Assembly: GCA_023422735.1 (NCBI GenBank) | Contig: JAFAGL010000330.1 | Coordinates: forward strand, 1 to 5,203 | DNA length: 5,203 nucleotides | From: Pseudomonadota bacterium | GTDB lineage: Bacteria; Pseudomonadota; Alphaproteobacteria; Rhizobiales; Rhizobiaceae | Direction of reading: 5' to 3' | In this document: piece after piece, positions 1 through 4,957 of the stretch | Position numbering within the stretch: the stretch's first letter is position 1 | Layout of the letters: every line of letters starts with the position of its first letter | Notes under the pieces: model-generated | Database searches by the model: none | What the model saw: the letters and a program-made list of their open reading frames with translations, nothing else | Told to the model about the DNA's origin: nothing | Program-made: the position numbers and the translations under genes

Positions 1-1
1 C

Positions 2-238
2 TACGAACTGGCAGGCGATCCGGATCTGGTGGCGATAGGTCTTCCGGCATCTGATGGCCGTGGCGAGGATATGGAAGAGTTTCTGTTGGATGCAGCCATT
101 GGCGCGTTCGACAGCATTCCGCGTCAGCGTCGCAAGGACCTCGACATGGTGTCCGAAGCCGTGCGCAGGGCCGTTCGCTCGGCGGCCAACGAAGTATGGG
201 GCAAGAAGCCGATCACCACGGTTTTCGTCACCCGCTGA
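2..238 (+). CDS. rnj: Ribonuclease J, C-terminal fragment (5' end outside window)
   Basis: Only the last 78 residues are visible; the reading frame is open from the left edge and stops at TGA 236-238. The segment matches the C-terminal domain of bacterial RNase J. It has an acidic helix (EDMEEFLLDAA), then a Ser-Ile-Pro turn, a basic helix (RRKDLDMVSEAVRRAVRSA) and the terminal strand WGKKPITTVFV, which in this family follows the metallo-beta-lactamase and beta-CASP domains. RNase J is a cytoplasmic 5'-3' exonuclease and endonuclease acting in mRNA turnover and rRNA maturation. The catalytic HxHxDH motif lies upstream of the window and cannot be checked. The next gene, mce, begins 27 bases after the stop, so the two are probably co-transcribed, an arrangement I recall as common in Rhizobiales. 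The identification rests on the tail alone. Confidence 0.85.
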   Translation, partial: YELAGDPDLVAIGLPASDGRGEDMEEFLLDAAIGAFDSIPRQRRKDLDMVSEAVRRAVRSAANEVWGKKPITTVFVTR

Positions 239-265
239 GTTATCCGCAATTTCAGGGAGGTTCCA

Positions 266-670
266 ATGCTCGGTCGATTGAATCACGTTGCAATTGCCGT
301 GCCCGATCTCGAAGCGGCGACAGCCGTTTATCGCGATACGCTGCGCGCGCGTGTCACGCAGCCGCAGGCTCTTCCCGAACATGGCGTGACCGTCGTGTTC
401 ATCGAGCTTGGAAATACGAAAGTGGAGCTTCTTGAACCATTGGGGTCGGAGTCCACCATTGCGGGGTTCCTGCAAAAGAACCCGTCAGGCGGCATGCACC
501 ATGTTTGTTACGAGGTCGATGACATCATTACCGCTCGCGATCAGTTGAAGGCTGGTGGCGCACGAATCCTGGGCGATGGGGAACCCAAGATCGGCGCGCA
601 TGGCAAGCCGGTGCTGTTTCTTCACCCGAAGGATTTCCAGGGCACTCTTGTTGAACTCGAACAGGTGTGA
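266..670 (+). CDS. mce: Methylmalonyl-CoA epimerase
   Basis: This 134-residue protein of the vicinal oxygen chelate (glyoxalase) fold interconverts (2R)- and (2S)-methylmalonyl-CoA. The reaction links propionyl-CoA breakdown to methylmalonyl-CoA mutase and succinyl-CoA in the cytoplasm. Two beta-alpha-beta-beta-beta modules are visible. The first starts at LNHVAIAVPDLEAA (His7) and ends with KVELLEP (Glu54). The second starts at GGMHHVCYEVDD (His78/His79) and ends with GTLVELEQ (Glu130). His7, Glu54, one of the paired histidines and Glu130 sit where the family places its metal ligands and catalytic acids. The length is usual for the family. The start is supported by GGGAGG at 255-260, five bases before the ATG. 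It lies between rnj and the DUF1467 gene, only 9 bases before the latter. A general glyoxalase-family dioxygenase is less likely given the GGMHH and VELLEP motifs. Confidence 0.92.
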   Translation: MLGRLNHVAIAVPDLEAATAVYRDTLRARVTQPQALPEHGVTVVFIELGNTKVELLEPLGSESTIAGFLQKNPSGGMHHVCYEVDDIITARDQLKAGGARILGDGEPKIGAHGKPVLFLHPKDFQGTLVELEQV

Positions 671-679
671 AGCGCGTTC

Positions 680-955
680 ATGTTCTGGGTTTCGCTGATC
701 GCAATTTACTTCGTTCTCTGGTGGCTGACCCTGTTTGCCGTCCTTCCATTCAGTGTGCGGACGCAGGATGAGGATAACAACGTGACACTGGGAACGCCTG
801 CAAGTGCACCAGGAGGGCCACATATGGCGCGCGCCGTTCTGCGCACGACGATCGTCACCACGATTATCGTTGGTCTGTTTTTCTGGCTGACATACGGCTT
901 GGGCTACGGCTTTGATGACTTGCCGACGATGGTGCCGAAAGACTTGGCGAAGTAA
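680..955 (+). CDS. DUF1467 family small inner-membrane protein
   Basis: This 91-residue protein has two predicted transmembrane helices. Helix one is about residues 3-24, rich in Trp and Phe (VLWWLTLFAVLPF), and helix two about 54-75. They are joined by a hydrophilic loop with a proline/glycine turn (APGGPHMAR). The layout, with SVRTQDE after helix one and a basic RAVLRTT before helix two, fits the DUF1467 family, known mainly from alphaproteobacteria and, as I recall, often placed beside mce. No biochemical role is established, so none is assigned. The ribosome binding site is weak (GAAG near 669-672). Translation probably depends on coupling to mce, whose stop is nine bases upstream. An in-frame ATG at 824 has a far stronger Shine-Dalgarno (see findings). 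Transcription of the rnj-mce-DUF1467 run probably ends at the hairpin 39 bases beyond the stop. Confidence 0.82.
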   Translation: MFWVSLIAIYFVLWWLTLFAVLPFSVRTQDEDNNVTLGTPASAPGGPHMARAVLRTTIVTTIIVGLFFWLTYGLGYGFDDLPTMVPKDLAK

Positions 956-988
956 ATATATCTTTCGCGAAAGCAAAAACATCAGAGT

Positions 989-1141
989 AAAAAAAATGCA
1001 GGGCGCGAGCCCTGCATTTAAGATACGCGTTCGACCATTTCCGTTTCCGGCGGCAGCGAGTGACCGCGCCTAGGTCGCATCCTCCCAAGACTTGACCGCG
1101 TGTCGGAGAATGAAAAGATTTTCTTCATTCCCACTGTTGTG
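989..1141 (-). ncRNA. Predicted trans-acting small RNA, alpha-r9 (Smr9C)-like
   Basis: A minus-strand transcript of about 150 nt is predicted between a promoter-like pair (-35 at 1171-1176, -10 at 1148-1153) and the strong terminator at 994-1019. Three kinds of structure are visible on the minus strand. Near the 5' end is a hairpin of about 9 bp (1108-1130, one G-U pair). A GGGAGG-containing central segment (near 1080-1086) is flanked by GC-rich pairing elements. The terminator closes the 3' end. From memory of the rhizobial sRNA literature, the alpha-r9 family (Sinorhizobium Smr9C, about 149 nt) lies in the intergenic region next to proS, which agrees in size and position. I cannot compare primary sequence here, so family membership is inferred from context and length. 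A 36-codon minus-strand ORF (1018-1128) lies within it but has no properly spaced ribosome binding site. Confidence 0.6.
994..1019 (-). terminator. Intrinsic terminator, strong on the minus strand, probably bidirectional
   Basis: A perfect 11-bp stem (AAATGCAGGGC pairing with GCCCTGCATTT) closes a four-base loop at 1005-1008. Read on the minus strand, the stem runs into an unbroken run of eight T (complement of A at 989-996, part of it inside the stem), a textbook rho-independent terminator. On the plus strand only three T follow the GC-rich core, so it would stop the mce-DUF1467 transcript less efficiently. It sits 39 bases after the DUF1467 stop and ends the predicted minus-strand small RNA. 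Confidence 0.88.
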
Positions 1142-1147
1142 TAGTGA

Positions 1148-1176
1148 ACCATATCTGTCCGACATAAAGTTGTCAC
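1148..1176 (-). promoter_or_regulatory. Putative sigma-70 promoter of the minus-strand small RNA
   Basis: Read on the minus strand, GTGACA (1176-1171, five of six matches to TTGACA) is followed after exactly 17 bases by TATGGT (1153-1148, four of six matches to TATAAT). This places a start site near 1140-1142 and gives a transcript of about 150 nt to the terminator. It is a consensus-based guess, and the AT-rich surroundings allow other choices. Confidence 0.42.
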
Positions 1177-1204
1177 GAAGAATCTTTGCTTGGACGCACA
1201 GAGA

Positions 1205-1222
1205 TTGTGCTGCATTGCACAA
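1205..1222. promoter_or_regulatory. 18-bp palindrome TTGTGC-N6-GCACAA, possible operator
   Basis: The arms TTGTGC (1205-1210) and GCACAA (1217-1222) are perfect inverted repeats separated by TGCATT. The 6-base spacer and the TGTGN-N6-NCACA pattern resemble sites of the CRP/FNR superfamily, although the innermost base differs from the E. coli CRP consensus. It lies about 160 bases before proS. It could equally be a small RNA hairpin in the leader. No factor can be assigned. Confidence 0.35.
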
Positions 1223-1280
1223 GGACTGAGCATGCTTTGATGGCTATTTGTGCGACGCCGGAGTTTCGGCCTGCGCTCGC

Positions 1281-1296
1281 GGTTGGGTTTCCAACC
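1281..1296. repeat. Inverted repeat GGTTGG-GTTT-CCAACC in the proS leader
   Basis: A perfect 6-bp stem with a four-base loop lies 85 bases before the proS start. There is no T-tract after it, so it is not a terminator. It would form a stable small hairpin in a long proS leader. Function is unknown. Confidence 0.35.
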
Positions 1297-1381
1297 TGCC
1301 ATGAAATGGCTATGAAGCGAGCCCAGATCACCCTTCGAGACTGCCGATTCCGGCGGCCGTTCAACTTACGGATCCTTTTGA

Positions 1382-2710
1382 ATGCGTCTGTCGCGTTACT
1401 TCCTTCCCATCCTCAAGGAAACACCGCGTGAGGCGGAAATTGTTTCGCACCGTTTGATGCTGCGCGCCGGTATGATCCGGCAGCAGGCGCAGGGTAGCTT
1501 TTCCTGGTTGCCGCTTGGCAAGAAAGTGCTCGACAAGGTTTGCGCGATCATTCGTGAAGAGCAGAACCGGGCCGGCGCGCTCGAGATCATGATGCCAACT
1601 GTCCAGTCGGCGGATTTATGGCGCGAAAGCGGGCGCTATGATGCGTATGGCAAGGAAATGCTGCGCATCAAGGATCGCCATGAGCGCGACATGCTTTACG
1701 GGCCGACCAATGAGGAGATGGTGACGGATATTTTCCGGAGCTATGTGAAATCCTATAAGGATCTGCCTCTAAACCTTTATCATATCCAATGGAAATATCG
1801 CGACGAGGTGCGTCCGCGCTTTGGCGTGATGCGGTCGCGCGAATTTCTGATGAAGGATGCTTATTCCTTCGATATCGATTTCGAAGCCGCGCGCGCCGCT
1901 TATTACCGCATGTTCGTTGCCTATCTGCGCACTTTCGCGCGCGTTGGCATGAAGGCAATTCCGATGAAGGCCGATACGGGGCCGATCGGCGGTGATCTCA
2001 GCCACGAATTCATTATTCTCGCGGACACGGGCGAAAGCGGCGTCTTCTGCGAGCGCGAATATCTCGACATGGAAGTGCCGGGCGCCGAGACTGATTTCAC
2101 CGATGACGAGGCGATTGCCGGCATCGTCAAGGATTGGACGACGCCTTATGCGGCAACCGACGAGATGCACGACGAAGAAGCGTGGGGCGCGGTACCTGAA
2201 GACAGGAAGCTTGCCGCGCGCGGCATCGAAGTCGGGCACATCTTTCATTTCGGCGAAAAATATTCAAACCCGATGGGCGCCAAGGTTCAGGGCCCAGATG
2301 GCAAGGAACATTTCGTGTCGATGGGGTCTTACGGCATTGGCCCCTCACGGCTTATCGCGGCAATCATCGAAGCCAGCCACGATGAAAATGGCATCATCTG
2401 GCCAGAAGCCGTCGCGCCGTTTGACGTGGTGATCATCAATATGAAGGTGGGCGACGCAGAATGCGATCGCGTCTGCGCCGAGCTGGAAGCGGCTTATCAA
2501 GCCGCAGGCAAGGATGTTCTGTATGATGACACCGACAGCCGTGCCGGTGGCAAGTTCGCGACGGCTGATTTGATCGGCATTCCTTTGCAGGTGATCGTCG
2601 GTCCACGGGGAGTGGCCGAGGGGACTGTCGAGGTCAAGCGGCGCGCCAGCGGCGATCGCGATGTCAAATCGGTAGCAGACTTGAAAGCTTCCCTGGAGAA
2701 AACAGCTTGA
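1382..2710 (+). CDS. proS: Prolyl-tRNA synthetase, short form without editing insert
   Basis: This 442-residue class II aminoacyl-tRNA synthetase joins proline to tRNA-Pro in the cytoplasm, using ATP. The N-terminus (MRLSRYFLPILKET, with a following VSHRLMLRAGMIR) is typical of bacterial ProS and fixes the ATG start, although the upstream GGA at 1370-1372 is a poor ribosome binding site. Visible motifs are the proline-pocket loop YGPTNEE (106-112), motif 2 RDEVRPRFGVMRSREF (140-155), the ADTGPIGGDLSHEF segment (197-210) and motif 3 GSYGIGPSRL (315-324). The anticodon-binding domain begins near 345, with FATADLIGIP and VIVGPRG. The insertion domain that makes E. coli ProS about 570 residues long, and hydrolyses Ala-tRNA-Pro, is absent between motifs 2 and 3, as is usual in alphaproteobacteria. 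The stop overlaps the TTG start of lolC. Confidence 0.97.
   Translation: MRLSRYFLPILKETPREAEIVSHRLMLRAGMIRQQAQGSFSWLPLGKKVLDKVCAIIREEQNRAGALEIMMPTVQSADLWRESGRYDAYGKEMLRIKDRHERDMLYGPTNEEMVTDIFRSYVKSYKDLPLNLYHIQWKYRDEVRPRFGVMRSREFLMKDAYSFDIDFEAARAAYYRMFVAYLRTFARVGMKAIPMKADTGPIGGDLSHEFIILADTGESGVFCEREYLDMEVPGAETDFTDDEAIAGIVKDWTTPYAATDEMHDEEAWGAVPEDRKLAARGIEVGHIFHFGEKYSNPMGAKVQGPDGKEHFVSMGSYGIGPSRLIAAIIEASHDENGIIWPEAVAPFDVVIINMKVGDAECDRVCAELEAAYQAAGKDVLYDDTDSRAGGKFATADLIGIPLQVIVGPRGVAEGTVEVKRRASGDRDVKSVADLKASLEKTA
2695..2698 (+). promoter_or_regulatory. Ribosome binding site that fixes the TTG start of lolC
   Basis: GGAG lies inside the last codons of proS, eight bases before TTG at 2707-2709. 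This spacing supports the rare TTG start. The next in-frame ATG (2779) would delete the conserved FSIFER stretch just before the first membrane helix. Confidence 0.65.
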
Positions 2711-4005
2711 GCAAGCAAACCACGCCGGCAGCCTCCTCTTTGCCGGCTGGCTCCGGTCCGTTTTCCATCTTCGAGCGGATGGTGGCATGGCGCTATTTGC
2801 GCGCGCGCAGAAAGGAGGCGTTCATTTCGGTGATCGCGTCCTTTTCATTCGCCGGCATCATGCTCGGCGTCGCGACGCTGATTATCGTCATGGCCGTTAT
2901 GAATGGTTTCCGCTCGGAACTGATGACGCGTATCCTAGGCATTAACGGTCATCTGATCATGCAGCCGATCGATCGTCCCTTGGATGATTTTTCGGAAGTT
3001 GCGCGGCGCATAGAAGGCGTTGGCGGTGTGAAATATGCCATCCCGCTGGTGGAAGGTCAGGTTCTGGCTTCCGGCAATGTCGGGGCTGGAACTGGTGCGC
3101 TTGTGCGCGGCATTCGCGGCGAGGATATCGCCAAGCTCGACCTTGTCGCCAAGAACATCAAACAGGGCACGCTGGAAGGTTTTGACACTAGCGAGGGTGT
3201 CGCAATCGGCACGCGCATGGCCGAAAATCTCGGCTTGAGTATAGGTGACGGTATCCAGTTGATCTCGCCTGAAGGCGATGTCACCCCGTTCGGTGTGACG
3301 GCAAGGCAGAAAACATATCCGATCAAGGCGATCTTCGAGATCGGGATGTCGGAATATGATGCATCCATCGTCTTCATGCCGTTGCAGGAAGCGCAGCTTT
3401 ATTTCAACGTCGAGGGGTTGGCACAGACGATCGAGGTTTACGTCGATAATCCCGATAATATCGACGCTCTGAAAGTCCCGATCGAAGATGCCGCCCAGCG
3501 CCAGCTTGTGCTGACCGATTGGCGCTTGCGAAACCAAACCTTCTTTTCCGCGCTGGAAGTCGAGCGCAATGTCATGTTCATGATCTTGACGCTGATCGTG
3601 CTTGTGGCGGCGCTGAACATCATTTCCGGCCTTATCATGCTGGTGAAGGACAAGGGCCGCGACATCGCAATTCTACGCACCATGGGCGCCAGTCGGGGCG
3701 CGGTGATGCGCATATTCCTGATGACGGGATCTGCCATCGGCATTGCCGGTACGCTTGCGGGTGTGGTTCTCGGCGTCGTGATTTGTCTCAATATCGAGCG
3801 GATCCGCGCTTTCTTCTCCTGGTTGTCCGGCACGACCTTGTTTAATCCCGAGCTTTATTTCCTGTCCCAATTGCCGGCGGAAATGAACATGAGCGAGACG
3901 ATTTCCGTCGTGGGCATGGCGCTCGTCCTGTCTTTCCTGGCCACATTGTTTCCGGCCTGGCGCGCAGCGCGGCTCGATCCGGTCGAGGCGCTGAGGTACG
4001 AATAA
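2707..4005 (+). CDS. lolC: Lipoprotein-releasing ABC transporter, membrane subunit LolC/LolE family
   Basis: This 432-residue inner-membrane permease works with LolD to extract lipoproteins from the inner membrane and pass them to the periplasmic carrier LolA. After a 20-residue variable N-terminus comes FSIFERMVAWRYLRARR, an amphipathic entry. Transmembrane helix one is about 42-66, followed by a large periplasmic domain (about 67-285). Three more helices lie near 288-314, 335-361 and 397-416. The cytoplasmic coupling segment VKDKGRDIAILRTMGAS (313-329) and the ending PAWRAARLDPVEALRYE are hallmarks of the MacB/FtsX-type LolC/E family. Length is normal. The start is TTG overlapping the proS stop (TTGA), backed by GGAG eight bases upstream, so translation is coupled to proS. 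Only one permease gene is present, so it probably forms a homodimer rather than the LolC-LolE heterodimer of enterobacteria. Confidence 0.93.
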   Translation: MSKQTTPAASSLPAGSGPFSIFERMVAWRYLRARRKEAFISVIASFSFAGIMLGVATLIIVMAVMNGFRSELMTRILGINGHLIMQPIDRPLDDFSEVARRIEGVGGVKYAIPLVEGQVLASGNVGAGTGALVRGIRGEDIAKLDLVAKNIKQGTLEGFDTSEGVAIGTRMAENLGLSIGDGIQLISPEGDVTPFGVTARQKTYPIKAIFEIGMSEYDASIVFMPLQEAQLYFNVEGLAQTIEVYVDNPDNIDALKVPIEDAAQRQLVLTDWRLRNQTFFSALEVERNVMFMILTLIVLVAALNIISGLIMLVKDKGRDIAILRTMGASRGAVMRIFLMTGSAIGIAGTLAGVVLGVVICLNIERIRAFFSWLSGTTLFNPELYFLSQLPAEMNMSETISVVGMALVLSFLATLFPAWRAARLDPVEALRYE

Positions 4006-4688
4006 TGGCAGGCGAGATCGTACTCCAGTTGAAGGGCGTCGTGCGCGCATATGTGCAGGGCGAAAAGAAGCTCACCATTCTCGACGATGCGAATTTCACG
4101 TTGCATCGTGGCGAGATGGTTGCCCTGATCGCACCATCAGGCGCGGGCAAGTCGACGCTTTTGCACACGGCAGGTCTGCTTGAGCGGCCCGACAAGGGCG
4201 ATGTCACACTTGCCGGGCGTCAATGTGGGACGATGACTGACGAGCAGCGCACGGCGGTCCGTCGCAACGATGTCGGCTTCGTTTACCAGTTCCACCATTT
4301 GCTGCCTGAATTCTCCGCATTGGAGAACATCGCCATGCCGCAGCTCATCAAGGGCCTGCCGCGCAAGGAAGCGAATAACCGTGCGGCGCAATTGCTGGAC
4401 TATATGAAGATCGGTAAACGCGCGCATCATCGTCCGGCAGAACTCTCGGGTGGTGAACAGCAGCGCGTGGCGATTGCGCGCGCCGTGGCCAATGCGCCGC
4501 TGGTTTTGCTGGCCGATGAGCCGACAGGCAATCTCGATCCTGTCACCGCGTCTTATGTTTTCGATGCGATGGAGGCGCTTGTGCGTCAATCCGGGCTATG
4601 TGCGCTGATCGCCACGCATAATCATGAGTTGGCCGCGCGCATGAACCGCCGCGTGACATTGCAGAACGGCAAGATCGTCGAAATCTGA
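4005..4688 (+). CDS. lolD: Lipoprotein-releasing ABC transporter, ATPase subunit LolD
   Basis: This 227-residue cytoplasmic ABC ATPase drives lipoprotein release by the LolC-type permease encoded just upstream. All nucleotide-binding elements are intact. The Walker A loop is APSGAGKST (43-51), the Q-loop is VYQFHHLLPEF around Gln95, and the signature is LSGGEQQRVAIARA (147-160). Walker B is VLLADEPTGNLD (167-178) and the H-loop is ATHNHELA (His205). The Q-loop stretch FHHLLPEF is characteristic of LolD within the MacB/LolD/FtsE group. The first Walker A glycine is Ala, a substitution that should be tolerated. The ATG shares its A with the lolC stop (TAATG), and TGAGGT at 3992-3997 provides a ribosome binding site, so the pair is translationally coupled. 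The related FtsE or a MacB-like ATPase is unlikely given the partner. Confidence 0.95.
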   Translation: MAGEIVLQLKGVVRAYVQGEKKLTILDDANFTLHRGEMVALIAPSGAGKSTLLHTAGLLERPDKGDVTLAGRQCGTMTDEQRTAVRRNDVGFVYQFHHLLPEFSALENIAMPQLIKGLPRKEANNRAAQLLDYMKIGKRAHHRPAELSGGEQQRVAIARAVANAPLVLLADEPTGNLDPVTASYVFDAMEALVRQSGLCALIATHNHELAARMNRRVTLQNGKIVEI

Positions 4689-4708
4689 CGACATCCCGGC
4701 AGCGCAAC

Positions 4709-4737
4709 GTCGATCCCGGCGCGGATCCGCGTTCGAC
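4709..4737. repeat. GC-rich inverted repeat after lolD, possible weak terminator
   Basis: A perfect 12-bp palindrome CGCGGATCCGCG (4720-4731) lies inside a wider pair of arms, GTCGA (4709-4713) and TCGAC (4733-4737). Transcribed, it would form an imperfect GC-rich hairpin 20 bases after the lolD stop. No T-tract follows, so termination here would be weak or rho-dependent. Confidence 0.35.
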
Positions 4738-4885
4738 CGCCCCGTTCGACATCCCCTATAAATAGCCGTCGCTCCATGGACGAGCGCGCATGTTCTGCAC
4801 GAATAGCTGTGAAAGGCGTGGGCTTGGATACAGCACGCGCGCCGTTGTTAAGATGGCGTTAGGATTCGCGTAACCCTGATAACGG

Positions 4886-4926
4886 GAACAGAAAAAGAAC
4901 ACTTGCGGAACGAACAAAAATAGAAC
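4886..4926 (+). promoter_or_regulatory. Cluster of three overlapping LexA (SOS) boxes, GAAC-N7-GAAC
   Basis: Five GAAC half-sites occur at 4886, 4897, 4908, 4912 and 4923. They form three perfect alphaproteobacterial SOS boxes: 4886-4900 (spacer AGAAAAA), 4897-4911 (spacer ACTTGCG) and 4912-4926 (spacer AAAAATA). The direct repeat GAAC-N7-GAAC (GTTC-N7-GTTC on the other strand) is the established LexA operator of this class. Each box fixes eight bases, about 1 in 65,000 per position by chance, so three in 41 bases is not accidental. The only ORF a rightward promoter here could serve is the 28-codon gene at 4964. On the left lies the 3' end of lolD, pointing toward the boxes. A clear -10/-35 pair was not found, but the boxes lie where they would cover such a promoter. 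Confidence 0.9.
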
Positions 4927-4948
4927 AAAACATGTCCATAGTTAGATC

Positions 4949-4954
4949 AAGGAG
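4949..4954 (+). promoter_or_regulatory. Strong Shine-Dalgarno of the SOS micro-gene
   Basis: AAGGAG lies nine bases before ATG 4964, one of the best ribosome binding sites in the window. An in-frame TAG at 4943 excludes any longer version, so the site decides both the existence and the start of this very short gene. Confidence 0.8.
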
Positions 4955-4957
4955 CGA

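Larger units (their letters stand above)
1142..1381 (+). other. Intergenic leader of proS without a recognisable gene
   Basis: No convincing ORF, tRNA or known riboswitch was found in this stretch. The plus-strand reading frame from 1186 overlaps proS out of frame and encodes nothing recognisable. It must hold at least part of the proS promoter and leader, but no clear -35/-10 pair was found. The best weak candidate farther upstream is TTGACC (1092-1097), 17 bases, AAGATT (1115-1120). Two inverted repeats are listed separately. ProS itself has only a weak GGA at 1370-1372 as a ribosome binding site, so initiation may depend on leader structure. Confidence 0.5.

Noticed and set aside
1018..1128. 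Minus-strand ORF of 36 codons beginning MKKIFSFSD, ending directly at the terminator (also inside a longer ORF reaching 1302)
   Set aside because: The start has only GGGA touching the ATG, not a correctly spaced ribosome binding site; the sequence resembles no family I know; and the same bases form the hairpins of the predicted small RNA. A dual-function RNA remains possible but unsupported.
1101..1164. Three-way-junction-like plus-strand structure (TGTCGGA 1101-1107 with TCCGACA 1158-1164, enclosing two small hairpins) as a proS riboswitch
   Set aside because: The outer pair is only 7 bp and crosses the predicted minus-strand promoter and sRNA start; no known riboswitch core was recognised, and the inner hairpin pairs better on the minus strand.
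1769..2248. Long minus-strand ORF of 159 codons opposite proS, and similar long shadows opposite lolC and lolD
   Set aside because: They lie wholly antisense to strongly conserved genes, show no family motifs, and are expected by-products of high-GC codon usage.
4776..4873. Two short overlapping plus-strand ORFs (ATG 4776 and ATG 4790, 27-28 codons)
   Set aside because: Neither has a convincing ribosome binding site and neither encodes a hydrophobic or otherwise patterned peptide, unlike the ORF at 4964.
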